Source: Neodontobutis hainanensis
Taxonomy: Eukaryota; Chordata; Actinopteri; Gobiiformes; Odontobutidae
Assembly: GCA_024349245.1 (NCBI GenBank)
Contig: JALDNG010000048.1
Coordinates: forward strand, 2,406,501-2,470,500
Length of the DNA: 64,000 nucleotides
Direction: 5' to 3'
The translations under genes were made by a program, and so were the position numbers. Positions within the stretch are counted from its first letter, which is position 1. Every line of letters starts with the position of its first letter. Shown here one piece after another: positions 13,001 through 27,464 of this stretch. The notes beneath the pieces are model-generated. The model was not told the DNA's origin. It saw only the letters and a program-made list of their open reading frames with translations, and made no database searches.

Positions 13001-16000
13001 AAAAAAAATAATCAGTGCAGGTGAGAAAGAATGAAGAAGGCATGGTGCTGAACAATAAAAGTGTCAGTCTTCAGGTTTCAAAGAAAAATGTATCACATTC
13101 ACATGCCTTTTCCAAGAGCACATACTTTTACTGTAACTTCTCAGCTCAAATAACAACCTAGTTTAGGAGAAATTATATTTTTAACTTTGGATAGCTTTGT
13201 CAAATTGTAACATATTATACATAGTAATATAACCTTTCTAAATAACTAAAGAAGCAGAGCTAGATGTTCCCCATAATTTCTCAATTTTATTTTAGTAATA
13301 CTTGCAATATTAATTTTAAACAAAACCTACCATTGTTATGGACATGGTCCTCCAGCATCTCATTCTTAAGGATGCTACAGAGTTCAGAAAGAGTTTCCAG
13401 GTGGATAATGTGGATAATCATGGGCCGAAGAACATCATACAAGGACACACATAACTTCTCAAGCAACTCGCTGTAGAAAAACAAACACAATTTAATTTCT
13501 TTGAGAAAAGTGAAGTCTGAACTATGTACCCTTTGTGTAAGGTTTCTTTAGCTGGACAAAAGAAAGCAAACAATGGCTGAGAGTAAATCGATAAACATTG
13601 TCCGCTCTTAGAACAAAATGCATCCATACAGGTTGTCTATTGCTATTGCAACTGTCAGGCATTCATTGTTGATAGCTGAAAATGGCTATCATGCAAAGCG
13701 TTATGCCTTAAGCAAACATAAAACGGCAGTGATCTCCAGAATCGTGTTACAAGTAATACACGGGTGTCACTTACTCTAGTTTGGGTGTAGGCTTAGAGAA
13801 AAAATCATTGTATAGTTGGTGTTCGTCCTGGCACACATGGACCATGAAAGCACATCCACTGCGAACCTGTACAAACAAACCAGATCATCATAATCACTGA
13901 CAATGCCTAATACTGTGTGGCTTTGGCTCGGCTTCAAAAACCAAAACACACTTTGCCCATAAAAGATTCAGACACCAATTAGGGCAATCATTAACAAGAT
14001 ACACAACCTTTAAAGGATTATTTTAAAAAGCTTGGACAGGTGGTGTGCCTGTAAGGACGGTTCATTGCATAAAATTCTGACCTTTAATTATCACATCCCC
14101 ATCAAGCCAATTAGTGGGATGCCTTTAAATGCCAAAACAGTGTCAAAATACACAGTCTGTTGAGGTGCCAAAATTAAATATTATTCTGTGAAGCATCACA
14201 TAATAAAAAAATAAATAAATTAAGATTTAAAGCTTTAATTACCATGTCAAACTTTAAGGGCTTTTCAGCTCCTTATAATTGTGAAAACAACATCAGTTCT
14301 CTGTATAGCTTCTCCTTGAAAAATAACCGCTTTTATATTTCTTTGCATGACATTGTTGGGAATTTTTCTTACCAACATTCTTTCCTGGTCAGCCTTGTGT
14401 TGCATTGACGCTCAACAGGCAACTAAGCAAATTGGGAAGCCAGTCTCCTTTTATGCTACGCCCTAGTGTGACCAGCCTCTAGAACTTTTCATCATATACA
14501 CAAGGTCTTAACACAAAAAGCTAAAAGTAATAAATGGTATGAAAAGGTAATATATAAAATCAAACCCAAAATGGGTGACAAGGGGCTACAATAATGTATG
14601 CTGTCTATTCTATTTAGTCATCCATCACGTGCAAAGATCAAAGGATGAGAAAACAATACAGAAAAATAAACTGAAAGCCCTGTCCAGCTCTGTCCTATGA
14701 ATTCAAATGTCACATGACGTTTACAAAAAGGCCAGTGCTGCTTAGATCCAGTCATGCCTTACCAGAGCACAGTGATCTTTGCTGTTTTGGTTGGTGAGGT
14801 CTGCAATGGTAGATGTAATGCTGGGGCTGAGGAGCTGCTCCCTCTGGTCAAGGTAGCACTGGTGAATCTCGTCTAGGAGGTGATGATATCTGTATTAATA
14901 TACAAAGAGATTAGGAACAGATTTAACAGATAGTAAACTGTTTCTACTGAGCAATTAATACACACTCTGGAATCTTTTCTGCTCGCTGTTCAATCTGTTC
15001 AATTAATGTCTGCAAAAAATTAAAAATAAAAGATGTCAATACCCCATGTTCTGATACAGTTTATAAAAATATCTGTATATTATTTCAGATAAGCATTACT
15101 ACTCACTCTAACTTTAGGTGCAGCTGCTCGAAACTTAACATAATACAGTGTAAAGGCATTGTCTGCATTAGCCAGGCCCATAGGATCCTGCAGTCCAAAA
15201 ATAGTAATAAAATGATGATATCAGTTACACTTTTGTGCATATACTGTATAACTTCAATAAACACTTTGTTACTTACCCTTTTTGTTAACTGGCTTGTGAG
15301 GGTCTGCATAGTGTTTACAATATGAATCTTCATGAAGTGCATAGCTTTTGAAAGACACTGTTTAAATTTGGCCAAATAGACTGGATAGTCTTTAAAATTA
15401 GGCTGTAGGGAACAAACATAGTGTTATACTGTTCCATCATTATTTTTTAATTAATAACAAAAGTGATGTTGGCCCACAAAATTGTTGTGCCACAAAGTTT
15501 AGCCTTGGACTGAACTTTACCATAACAAAACATACAACATAAAATAAAACTAAATACAAAAATATCTTTGAAATGCCTAAACTATGCAAACATATATACA
15601 AATTAAACTTATAAATGCCAATAATAAATAAAAAGTATGTGTCTCTCATAGACTGAAACTGAAACTTTTTTTTGCAGATAATTGTTGTTTTTCAGCTTAT
15701 AATAGTTTGATACCAGACAAAAACTATGTGAAAAAGCTTAACTGATGAATTGAAAGCATAAATATTCAAGACATGTGGGGAAAAAGTTACTTACATGGGA
15801 AGAAACATATTCAATGCAATCATCCAGTTTGGACAGCATTGGTATAAAGCCTTCACTATTTACAGACAGAGTTGGTGAATTCAGTTTCTGAAAAAGAAAT
15901 ATGAAGTAAAAACTTTTAGGATATTTTACTTCATTGCTTTAAAAATCAAGAGATTACTATTTTCAGCGTTGTAGGTGCTAATTGCAGAGAAGATTACTTT

Positions 16001-17731
16001 GAATGCCTCACAGTTCTCAGAACTTGAAAATTAAGTTTACGTGTTTGGAAGCTTTAAAAAACATTAGCCAGGAATAAATGTGTGAACAAGTAATTATGCC
16101 AGAACTTTTATCATTATAATAAAATTATATCTTTACAACCGTTTAATAAAAATAAAAAGTAAAAAAAAAAAAAAAACCTACTGTGTTTATATTTTCTAAT
16201 TCATTAAAATATGACAACTTCTGTTGAATGCTCTCTGCCAGATCAACCAGTTCCGACTGTGGGCAGAAAAAACAGAAACATTAATGTTTGACATGTAAAA
16301 AACACTTATTCAAATAGAGATATAATTTAATTGACTGCTTAGTGGTGTAAAAAATAGAGCTACACAATAGAGAACACATTTCATTCATCATTATCATTTA
16401 TTATATGAAAATATACGTATGACAAAGACTGCTAGAACAGTTTGTGAAATGTTTGTGTGTAATGCTTTTACACTTTGAATGTCAAAATAACTCATCAACC
16501 TATCAAGCTACCCAAAATCACAATGAAGTGTTGTTAAACATAGTGGCACTTTCATTATATCTTAAATTAATTCAAAAAATCTTTCTCTATAATAAGACAA
16601 ATATTACAACAAACATAATAAATGTTTACCAAACAACAACTGGGCTGCCCTTGTTCAAACGTGGAAAACAAATCATCTTTCTTTGAAAGACCTGCAGCTT
16701 ACCTGCTCTTTGAGAAGTTGTTCACAGGCTTCATGGAGGGTGCCGGTCTTGTTGGACACAAACAGGTACTGCTTCTGAAGGGAGTCCAACTGGCCTAGAG
16801 CTGCACTGACATCCTTAAGAATAGCATCACATTGCTCCTGGTAGCAGTACAGATCATTTCTAGTTTTCCTGGAGTTAAAAATAGATGGTTTGTGATCTAG
16901 CATAAAAGTACTTTAGATTTAGATTAATCATGTCTAGCTATCTAGCTATAAAGGAGAAACAAACACCTGTATTTTGCGCTATCATCTTGGTCCATGTTAG
17001 CCTGTAACTTGGCAAACCAGGCAAAAAACTGCAAAACATGCAAGCATCTTAATATAAATATGAATCAGATATATCAGATATAGAATATAAGTTAAGAAAC
17101 TTTATTGTAATTGCACAGCAGTACAGTAAAATTGAAGAAAATGCGTGTGTGCATTAGTTTTTATGCCTGCACTCACCTGCTGTGCAGTTTCTATTCTGTC
17201 ATTTTCCATGTTAAGCATCTGGAAACCCTTCAGCAGGACGTCCTCAGTTGAAGCAGGCACTGCTGCAGTAAACGGAGACTGCAAGGACCGCGATGAAAGG
17301 CTACACAAGTCCTCAATGGGCAGCTGCAAAACAATACAGAGGCAGCTCATTTGTTTGAGTTAACTTGAGTGCCTTGACATGGCAGATTGACATCCGAATA
17401 AAAGGTCATTGCACTGTATAATTTTATAATACATTGACGCTAACAACCAGTTTTTACATTAGTGTCATCAAAAGTTAAGCACTGTAGCTTAGTAGTCATT
17501 ATTTCTGTTTGCGTTTACGTAGTCTTCAAGTTAGCAGCACAGTTAGCCTTAGCCTCTCACCTCAGAAGGGACAGTAAGAGTCTCCGTTGCAGCCCGGAGC
17601 TCCAGGACAGAGTCCGTCTGTCTTTCCGTCAAAGGAGCCATGGCGTCCGCGCGGTGGTCCCATAAGGACAACTTCTCCCGGGTTTCTTTATCTGTCAGAT
17701 CCAGGAGGGACTGCTCTATGGTAGCCATCAT
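7014..17731 (-). CDS. cog3: Conserved oligomeric Golgi complex subunit 3
   Basis: COG3 (yeast Sec34) is a lobe-A subunit of the COG tether, which captures recycling vesicles at the Golgi and keeps glycosyltransferases in place. The 23 coding exons, 5' to 3', are 17561-17731, 17177-17323, 16967-17028, 16703-16868, 16182-16256, 15795-15887, 15277-15402, 15107-15187, 14966-15009, 14763-14889, 13775-13866, 13331-13470, 12690-12850, 12148-12256, 11944-12047, 9782-9871, 9064-9184, 8686-8774, 8420-8554, 8055-8130, 7802-7929, 7206-7304 and 7014-7043. They total 2466 nt, or 821 residues; human COG3 has 828. All junctions are GT-AG and keep phase. Landmarks are APLTERQTDSVLEL (N-terminus), LQKQYLFVSNKTGTLHEACE, CAFMVHVCQDEHQLYN, ISPADLHGMWYP and NNIQQVFQ near the C-terminus. 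The start is a double ATG (17731 and 17728); the second has the better context. Exon 15 uses the upstream of two AGs, because only that gives an RLQTSISPADL frame. The tiny last exon encodes INLLLSVNK. Exon 14 has a less conserved linker. Confidence 0.96.
9991..11512 (+). mobile_element. Degenerate Tc1-like DNA transposon
   Basis: The element lies in cog3 intron 15. Its ends are inverted copies: the left starts ACAACTGTGC and continues with CCTGGCAGAATTTGTGATTT; the right, read in reverse, starts ACAGTTGTGCTC and continues with ATTTGTGATTT. TA dinucleotides flank both ends (9989-9990 and 11513-11514), matching Tc1/mariner TA target duplication. A second inner pair of inverted segments (about 10120-10185 and 11340-11420, TGTCAAACAACTGTGTTTAC type) shows that the inverted repeats are long. 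The transposase is dead. Confidence 0.9.
10383..11310 (+). pseudogene. Relic Tc1-like transposase
   Basis: Translation begins MGKAKTLSKNLQEKVIEQYK, the usual N-terminal helix-turn-helix start of fish Tc1 transposases, and ends with SPDLNIIEPLWRDLK and a LKELE segment, the conserved catalytic-core C-terminal part. Stop codons and frameshifts interrupt it throughout (for example after KMPIS). It cannot encode an active enzyme and is transcribed antisense to cog3. Confidence 0.88.
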
Positions 17732-17800
17732 CACTTAAGACAACAACGTCAGCACCGTGCAGCTACTTCCTGTTCCGGGATTGTGGGCGGGGTTTGGTGA
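17732..17800 (-). promoter_or_regulatory. Probable cog3 core promoter
   Basis: Just upstream of the cog3 start there is an ETS-type ACTTCCTG (17765-17772, as read on the plus strand) and a GC box GGGCGGGG (17785-17792). There is no TATA box. This is usual for a housekeeping gene with a short 5' UTR. The transcription start cannot be fixed from sequence. Confidence 0.5.
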
Positions 17801-19277
17801 CACGTAGACTAACCTTTATCGTTTCGATAGACTGCCCTGTTTATCTTCTAAAAAATAATATAAATTAACAAATTAATTTAAAACGGACCAATATTACCCA
17901 TAGCAAATCTAATAAAACCAATTCTAATCTTTTCTCTTCTACTTTATATTACTAAAAAACAATCTGCTATTCACATTAAAAAAAAAAAAAAACAGTTTAA
18001 TTAATAAACAACGCGTCTTTATGGAGATAAACTTGACAGAAACATTTCCAGCGGTGTTGGAAATAAATAAAGTAATGACTAATATATACTAATATGTAAT
18101 ATTAATTAAATATTTTGCCCATTGAGTCCATCTTAAGCAACAAATTCCTTTATGTCAATAGACAGGCCCAGCAGGTGGAGCCCTGGGGTGCATTGAGTAA
18201 TATCCTCATTATTTGTTTGATTTTTGTACTTTTTTGGTGTCACTTCTGTATTAGATCAGACTTTTACTGCAATCACAAAACCATGCACATCTTGCGTTTG
18301 TTATTTCTTTAGGGACCATGGCAGTTAAGTTTATTGAATATATCATTCAGCAAGAAAGGCTGAATATTTAAACTGATATTTAATAATATGTATTTATAAA
18401 TGTATTTTTTTATACTCAAAGAAACAACCTAAAATATTGTGAAGGCCCTGCACTGCTGCTTTGTCTACAGGGTGTCTTATGCAGAGGTCACAAACAGTTC
18501 ATGCCCCTCCCCCCTTCTTTGGTTGAAAGGAGACGCTGCAAAATGTAAGCCATTTTAGACCAATACAAAAAGAGATGTCAAAATGAATCATGTCTTATAG
18601 GTTCTATATTTTGACTCAGTGTCGGTCAGACTGAGAGTCAAGTAACACTGATACTTGTAAATAGATTGTATTTTCTTCTTACCGGTGTTTTACACAATCA
18701 CAATAATAATATCACAATAATAATAAGTCAAATGATAAACAGCACACATAAGAATCAGACCATTTTATTGTCACACAGGAAATGTGATGTGAGGCTTAGA
18801 GACCACCTGGGATGTAGGTACAGCAAGCATTTTAATTAGTGGAAAATTAGGATATTGCTTATCTAGGGGAAATTTGTTAGCTACCATTGCCTATTTAAGT
18901 AATTTATTCCCTTTAAAAAACACATTTTACACATATTTGTATTATTGTACAAGAGACTAAATACATTTTATTAGGACAGGCTGTGTCATTGTAAAGTGCA
19001 ATGGCTCAAAAATGCTTAAAAAACATTTGACAATAGCCTGAATACAAATGTTGAGCACCAAAGTGCATGCTTGACATTTAATAAGCACCCTTGCTGCAAA
19101 CTATTAAGAAAAATGTACATAAAAGTGCAAAGCAAAGAAATATATTTATTTAAACAGTTATTATTAAAAGTTTTTATAAGAATATACACCTGGGTCATTA
19201 TTCCAACATATTTACTGTTGTCATTACTATTAGTGCAGGCATTCTGGTAATGTTTTTAGAAAAGATGGGGAAAAAAA
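17801..19277. other. mid1 3' UTR and mid1-cog3 intergenic space
   Basis: On the minus strand, mid1 polyadenylation candidates (AATAAA) lie at 19145-19150 and 18764-18769. The first would give a 3' UTR of about 130 nt, the second about 510 nt. The rest, up to the cog3 promoter, shows no gene. Confidence 0.5.
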
Positions 19278-22200
19278 TCAGTTGTTGTAGTCTATGCCTT
19301 CCAAATGATCAGGGATAGGCAGACCAGAGAGCACAGTTAAACATCTGTTCCAGACATTGAACACAGGGCACACAGGCTGAGCAAAGGCAATGTCAAATGT
19401 ATACAAGTGCTGAGAAGCCACAGCGTCATAGAATGACAGACATCCAGAGTCGTAATCCAACAATACTCCGAGACGCCGCAGGTGGGGCGAGGGTTCAATG
19501 GGCATCTCTTTGCTGTTATGACGCACAACCCACGAGTTGTTGCAGCGAGACACTACCCAAGAGGCCGAGTTCTTGCCAACCCACTCGTGTTTTGGTGCAG
19601 ACTTGTAAGAAATGCCCACAGCAAACCTCCAGAAACAAAAGAAAAACAATATAGTTTAAACTGTGGGTGTACAGTTTGAGGTTAGAAAATCAAAAAGTGA
19701 GTTAAAAATAAGCTAACCATGTGCTTCCTCCTATTAAAGCCTCCCAGTAATGACGGCCGCTGTCAATGTAGACATTCCCTGTGACACCATAACTGCTGTG
19801 GCTTGAAAAGCGGTCCTGACTGTGGCTCTTCTTGGACGAAGTCTCATCTCTTTCCACTGTCAGATTATCATGGGAAATTCTAAGTTTTCGATGGGCTGAT
19901 CTTGGGTCCAACTTGAATGGCTGACCTAAAGGATTACCATTTATTTTAAACCTGTACTCAATGGTAAATTATGAATTAAAGTTTATAAGGCCTGAGACTT
20001 ACTGTTGGTTTTTAGTTTCACTGGTTCACTGCTGCGGCTTCCGGCTTGGTTGATAGCCTTCACTATGAAAATATACTTAGTACCACACTGGAGCCCATGC
20101 ACAGTGTAGTGATTCTGCTTGATGTTTGGTACAATCATCCAGCTATCAGCAGAGTTACATAGACCTGCAATCAAAGAAAACAGAGTCACTGGCACAGAAC
20201 AAGTCAAATTGTAATTAAATCTTGGGGCCTTGTTCAGTATTCAAATGAAGAAGAGAGACAATCTCATCTAATTGTATGCCTTGTTTCAATTTATAGCGGC
20301 TTAGTTGCACTAGCACTCATTCAAGTATGCTTGAAGAATGAAGCAGATGTGAATAAATTGCCTGACTGAACAAGCTGTGACCTTTTTGGAAGCATCTATT
20401 TCAGCAATCTGCTTCAACTTAAAACAATATTCTGCACATGAATTGAATCGAATCTTTTGTTAGATCCCCCTCTTAGAGACGGCTAACATCTCATTACATA
20501 TAAAAGCCTTGAAAGAGCCCTCACTGCAATGTCCCAAAACATATTAAAATCCTTTCATTCAGTGCCATGACACAGAACAAAAAACATGTATGTATTTGGC
20601 ATTTGCACTTACTGACAAGATTTGACTGGTTGGTGAAAATGGTATATTGAAGTTCATAAGATACAACAGCAAACTCATCATCTGAAGTCCAGTGAACTGT
20701 GATCGTGTCATAGGAAGCTGTACATAATTCCTCTCGGATTATGGGTGGATTTGGGGCTGCAATGAAGCAACAAAAGGATGTCAAATCCATTCTGCATACA
20801 CAGAAATGGAGAATAAACACAGGACAAGGGATATATTAATTTAACTGCATACCTTTTAATACATGTGTAACAGAGTTAAAAATGTATTGTATATGGCTTG
20901 ACGAAGAGTTAACAGCCATTACACATGCTTTGTTTTTCTTGCCATTAACCTGCCATTTCAAATATATCTTGTAACCCCTTGCATTGACTGTACATTTCAG
21001 CACTGACATGGAATAACTGTATGTTTCACAAAACATCTATAATTTCAGGTTTGAATGGCTTTCTAGTGAACACTTGGGCCGGAGCTGTAGTTAAACTAAA
21101 AAAAATTGAAAGAGCATATTAAGTGAATAAATAATAAACTTCATTTTCAGTTGAATTCACCTGTGAGATAATCCAAGCTTTCCAACATTTTCTTCTCTCT
21201 TGTAAAGTCCAAAGCAAAGGTGTCAAAGTTGTCGTTCAAGTTGATTTCTGGTACCAGAATTTGGGACGATGCTGTTGCCATAGAGACTCTGCAAACATAA
21301 AGTATAACAAAGCACTGAGTTGCCTTACGCTTGAAAGGCTGTGTTAACAGTGTCACACAGCGCTGGTTTTCTCACCTTTCACAGATACTTTTGGCTGTCT
21401 GCAGGAAGCGAGTATGATCTGTCTCCTTGAGGGTTCGGTCGGCCTGAGTGATGAGGGACGAAGACCTTTCGATGCACTGCTTGCAGCTGGCTATCTGCTG
21501 GGCCAGTTTTCTCAGCCGCATAGACTGACAGGGGAATGGACAAATAACATCAGATAGAAAATACTAGACTGTTAAGCAGCCACTCAGACTTATGCAAAAG
21601 CTAATCTGTGCAATTAGAGAATATTTAGTTCAGTAATGGTTATAATGTTTTAATACACAAGTATTTTTTCAATTGTTTTTTGTAGTCTGCAAAGTGCCCT
21701 ATGTGGTTTATTAAGGACAAAGGGGACATAAGGCACAATGCAATGAAATATTTCTTCCCCAAAGAATATAAATACAGCAAAAAGAACTTACTTCGAAACT
21801 GAACACACCACTGCCTCGCAAATGACACACAGCAAAGACGGAAGATGTGAAATGATTCATGAGGCACGGCGCATTCACATTAATGTATAGATAAAGTGCC
21901 AGAAATACTTCAGAGATATTAGTAATGATTTAGCGGCTGCATAAGATAAAAGTGAAGCGATGGAGTCTGAAGTATTTAGTACAAGGGGCATGTGGCATAT
22001 CTGGGAAGAAAAAAGGGAAATATATGCAAACCTAAGGGGATGTTGCCACAGACTAGATTTTGAAACGCAAAAGATCAGAGAGTGTCATCTTTGTAAGCTG
22101 AGATGTTACAGTGCAACACAACATCTAAAATTATATTGCAGCCAGCATGTCACCTTTTCTGACGTGTTAGTAAAAAAAACCCATGTAACTTAGATTTGTG

Positions 22201-25200
22201 TCAAATCAACTTATGTGGTCATACATATAAATTAGCAACCCGTTTTGATAACATTTTAAATTGTTAAAGCTAGTTTCAAAGCAGTCACATTCCTAAGACT
22301 GCTGGTATCATCTGTCACAAAACTAGAAGGAAATAATCCTTTTCTTACTTAAAAAAAAATATGTTAAAAGTTGTGTAGCCTCCTACTGCTGAAAATATAC
22401 TCCTCACAGCCAGATATTGAATGTTATAGAAATGTATCAATTATTCTTGCTATAAGTGTGAGCAACATTACCAAGACACAAAAGGTTATAAACAATACCT
22501 TGCCCTCCTTTATCTTGGTGGCTATAATTTGTCTCCGTTGCTGTATGATATTAATCAGCAGGTCACACTCCTCCAGCAGCTTGTTTTCCTGTCTTGTTGC
22601 ATTTACCTAGAGCATATATAAACATAAGACATCAGAGACACTTAATAGTGTAATCAGCAGAGAGATATATAAGGCACAGGCGGTAATAAAAAGGTTTTGG
22701 AATTTATTTGCCTCTGCAATATGTTATGTCGCGCCAAGGCTAAGATGGTCCTCATTTTAACATACAGTGCATTACAGACGGCGCAGTTAATAAATATGTA
22801 ATAAACCCTAGTCTGACAGGATAACTGCAGTATAGATCTGATAATTCATGGCCTGTCTTTTCACAGAGGGCAGGCTGAGTACAGCATTCTGCCCTTGATT
22901 GATTCATTTGACTTAATTATATCCAAGAAATCACAGACTTGACTAAAATGTGTGTTATTTATGTTAAGCAAAGGCCAGCGAGATTAAATGCTGACGTAGA
23001 GAATGAAAGAATATCAGAGTGCTATTTGTGAGTCAGTCATTTGTGAAAAGGGGGTCTGTAAGATACTTAGGTATAACTTATTCGCCACAGAAGGTAAAAG
23101 GACGCACATCGCAGTTTGGAAAAGCAGACAGGAGCAATTCTTTATTCTTTATTTCTACAACCCTAGACCCTGGCACTCCTCCGCTTAAGCGTCTGAATGT
23201 GGCCATCTGAGCCGTAATATGGGGAATTATAGGACATTTAAGTCATTCAGTGTTTTATAGGTTGTGTTTAAAATCAAATTCTCTCTGGTCCCACTTACAG
23301 CATGGTTAAGTCTCTGTGGTGTATCTACTGAATAAACTATCCAAAAGTATTTAATAGACCAGACATACAAAATACTATAATACTATAGTATTATCCAGTG
23401 TGGACTTGGTGGTTATCACATCATTTATTGATATATTGACTAATGAGTACTTCATTTTGGGGAAAAAACACTTTGAAATATATTAATTCATCATGGTGTT
23501 AATATTTGAATGAGTTGTTGTCCATGAAATGTGTCACAGAATCTAGAGGCTTCTATCTGAAAGCGGGCAGATTAACAACCTCACCTCCACGTGTTGGCAG
23601 GTTTGGATAAGTTTGCCCATCAGCGTTTCCAATTCACTGGTCCTCTTGATTAGATTGCTCAGATTGGAATCCAAGGCTTGCTGCGAAAAACAAAATTGAA
23701 AAGGAATATTTCATTACGCTGTGTCTCCCCATCAAAAACGTAAACAGCTGAATAATTCTTAGAGGAGAGTTAAGGGAAAGGGAACGTTACGATCAAAACT
23801 GGCTCGGCGTGTAACAAGCAGGAGAGGTGACTGATTATATTTGGTCTGTGATGAGTGAGGGACCCCCAGACCTCGCTGTGTGCCAAAGATCCCGTCATTG
23901 TGCACACTAAGGCCATGGAGCTTAGCGGAGCATCTGCCAGTGATTTGGACAACTAAACCCCAACTGTGTTAATCACTGACTCAGATCAAAGGCTTATGTT
24001 TCAAAGTTAATCTGCTGCTGTAATTGGGTAGCATGTTGACGATATCATGCCAGAAATGACTGTAAATCTGTTTAAATCAAGGTTGCATGTAAATGTGAGG
24101 TTCATTTGTTTTATTAGTAATACATTTTTAAGTTGTATTTTTTATAAAGAGAACTAAATTGCAATGTTTTAACTGAAATTAATGCAATTTACACCAAATA
24201 AATTACATATTATACACTTGCTTATCCACTGACTAAAAGCACTACCAGCCAAAAATACACTTAGGTGCCTGACTTCAACTCAAATAACAAATTAAATAGT
24301 AATAGAACAGGTAAAGGGACTCTGAGTAAAATGGGTACCGTTTCAAGTGGCTCATTGTAATTTCATAAAGTGTGTGCACTATTTATTTCACTGCTCTCAA
24401 AATAATTATTTATTTATAAATCAGAATAAGGTGCTGAAAACCTTTTTTGTTGCTAGGGCTTAAAGGTAACATTGAAGGAAGTCTTAACTTTTAAAAGATT
24501 TTCTATTATAAAATACTGTTTTACAGAAAGCATTCATGCTATAATCTTTGCCAGATTATTTGCTGTTTGTGCTTTTAGTCAGGTCCCTCTAATGGGGCTC
24601 TTTTCCTAAAAGGATTTCGACCTGATGAGAGGAAAGAAAAGCAGCTTCCTTTGATATGGGAAAGCTTCTGGCCCCACACCTTTGGTTTGGCCAGTCTCTC
24701 TTCCTTCCTCACTCAGTCCGGACAGATCACTGTCAGAACCTGGAATTTTATCCTGTGTCAACATTTGAAAATGTAGTCTTTGTCAAAGGTTGCACGTCAT
24801 CCTGTCACCAGAAGTACTGCCCCACAACAACTCTTAAAGTAGATTTGATTATATACTGCAAACTCTATGATAAGGCCTGTGCAAGTGACATTTTTCAATA
24901 CAAATTATTCCAGTAGATCAACTAACATTGTGTGATTACAAATATCTAATACAATGATACAGAACACAATGGCTTCCTCAACAGCTTGTAGAGTAGACCC
25001 ACAATCCCCAGCCACAATACACTTTTCTGAAACATCTGTGAGGTCTTTGGCTGTAACTGCTTGTTAAAAATCAACAACTATAAACCAACTCAGCTGCACA
25101 CCACCTGGGTCCTGTCCCCAATTCCTCTCAACAATGTAGAATTGAATATTGCAGTCAACATGGTGTGTTGACAAAAAGGAAATGCGTGTTATTACAATGC

Positions 25201-27464
25201 AAGCTGCTGAAAACTGAATCCAAGAACAAGTGGAAAAAGCAATCATAGCCATAACAGTTTCTAATGAGGTAAAATGGATTCTATTCATCTTAAGCTCTAT
25301 CTGCAAACCTAATAATGTAAACACCGCTCCGACAGATTAACTTATTAAGTGGGAAAGAATTGTGTTAGCATATTCATTAACTACTGAATCAGATAAGGAC
25401 CATCAAGGACCAGCCTCACAATGCAGCATATTAATAACAGCTACAGCTACAATACAATGTCTCAGTTTACCGTGTTGCAGGATAGATACAATGATGCAGG
25501 GTATAGTTACTTTCACCAACTCTCTTGAACAAAGGGCATTCAGAGGTCACAGTGTTGCCCAAAAGGAATCAGTCCTTTTGTGTGGAATTAAGGAAATGTG
25601 CTAGTCACCTGGTCTGTCTCCTGGTATGAACCATCACGCCCGACACAGAGAACGCGGCCAGGGGATTTCTGCACAATGACAGCATGACCAAACAAAGGAA
25701 AAACAGGTTAAGACTGGTCCTCTGACCTATCTTACCATCATGTTGCAAAAAAAGAATTACTGTGTCTCGGTGTCAGAGTGACCAAGCATTGTGGGAGAAA
25801 TGGACCGGTACAAAGGGGCCTTAAGTGTAATTGATGATACAGTATGAACCCCTCTGTGAGCCGTGCATGGACACTGTGCAGTTCTGTGCAGACAGAAAGG
25901 ACTCATTCAAATTTCATGCAGTGTATGCCATGCATATCAGAATTCAAGGGCAGGTTTCATGTCTAGTGACTGAGGCGGCATAATCTACTGATAAGTTCAG
26001 TAATATATATATATATACACATATAAACATGCACAATGTACAAATAACAAAAGACAAAAGAGACCAGGAGTTTACGCTTTGAGTGTCAAGCTAACAAAAT
26101 AAAGCAAACACAAAGCATTAAAAACATCTATTTATATTTTTTTTATAAATGTATTAGTCATTACATAACATTCATAAACAGTATTGTTTATTAAATTAGG
26201 TCCTGCAATTATTTATCTAAAATTGTATTTGAGATTGAATAGGTCACAATACAGACCGACTGTGCTGATATAATACTGACCAGCTAAGCTAGTGTCTGAG
26301 TCAATGACAGGAGCATACATCTAAAATAAGAATAGGAATTTCAGGGCTACCTTGTTATACACTTCTGCTAATAGCATCGTCTCATGCCTTATTGATGTCA
26401 GTCCATCTGCTCAAAGTGAGCCGCTCACTTCTACTCAAACAGGCCCGCTGTGCAATGGGAGTCATTTAAGGCTGGCCAAGAGGCAGACCGCCTCTGATCC
26501 TCATAATTAATATTCTTCACATGCAGATAACATACCATGTGCCTGTACCAATTAGCATACAACATTTAGGCTTTTGTTCAGTTCTTCTCTTGTTAACAGT
26601 AACAGTCAATTCAACTCAATCATTTTAATAATGGACACATTTATCTTACTTTCGCTTTAATTATTGATTTTGATATTGAGATGTAATAGAAAAATGTTCA
26701 ATGCAAAAACCCATTCTTTTACAAGTCTGAATGAAAATTGTGTGACCTCCCAACAAATGAATTAATTAAAATCTCTTGTTCATTCAGTGAAACCTTACCT
26801 TGAGTTTGTCATATCTGTCACCGAGGGCTGCTACATGGTGGTCTCTGTGTCTGCCCACCAGTTTACACAAAGAACAGATCAACTGTTCATCTGTCACACA
26901 GTACATGTTGACCTTCTCGTCCTCGTGGTCCAGACACATAAGCCCTCGCAGATGGCAGTCCATTGAGGGCTCGATTAGACGGTGGCCTGTGAAGGGCTTC
27001 TTGTTTGGGTGGGTGGCCTTCAGACACTCCTCACAGTAAGACACTTCACAGGTGACGCAGGTCTTCACGGCGTCCTGCGGTGGGTCTTGCTCACAGAACT
27101 GACACTGGACTCTGTCGCCCAGAGACATCATGGCTTTACAGTCAGTTGTGGCCCGCTCTCGGCGTGTTTCACTTGGCGAGTTGGGTCCACTAAGTGAAGC
27201 CTTCTGGTAGCGGTCTATGATGTTCTGCAGTGTGACGTTGCGCTTTAGTCCCTCTAGGCCCTTTTGGTTGAGGGTGATGACATAGCGGCAGGTTGGGCAC
27301 TGGAAGGCGGTGATAGACTGAATAGGCTCGTTGGGGGTGCAGTGTGAGACTAGGATGCGATGGGCACAGTTGAAACAAAGGCTGTGTGCACAGGGCAAGA
27401 GCAGTGGGTCTTCAAAGAGCTCCAGACAAATTGGGCAGGTCAGCTCCGACTCCAGTGTTTCCAT
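19278..27464 (-). CDS. mid1: Midline-1 (TRIM18) E3 ubiquitin ligase
   Basis: MID1 is a TRIM E3 ligase that binds microtubules and, with alpha4 (IGBP1), drives turnover of PP2A catalytic subunit; human mutations cause X-linked Opitz syndrome. Coding exons, 5' to 3': 26799-27464, 23585-23680, 22499-22606, 21376-21524, 21161-21288, 20613-20756, 20003-20164, 19718-19925 and 19278-19626. They total 2010 nt, or 669 residues (human 667). RING: C10, C13, C25, H27, C30, C33, C56, C59. B-box 1 runs from C121 to H152 and B-box 2 from about C177 to H209. Coiled coil and COS box follow (exons 2-5), then FN3 (TASYDTITVHW, SSEPVKLKTN) and PRY-SPRY (IDSGRHYWE, RHNSKEMPIEP). NLNDNFDTFALDF favours MID1 over MID2. 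The start has a strong context (AAGATGG). The last exon uses the weak acceptor CTGGAG. The C-terminal tail LEGIDYNN differs from the human one. Confidence 0.96.

Noticed and set aside
26800..27197. Plus-strand open frames over the first mid1 coding exon
   Set aside because: They are antisense shadows of the RING/B-box exon.
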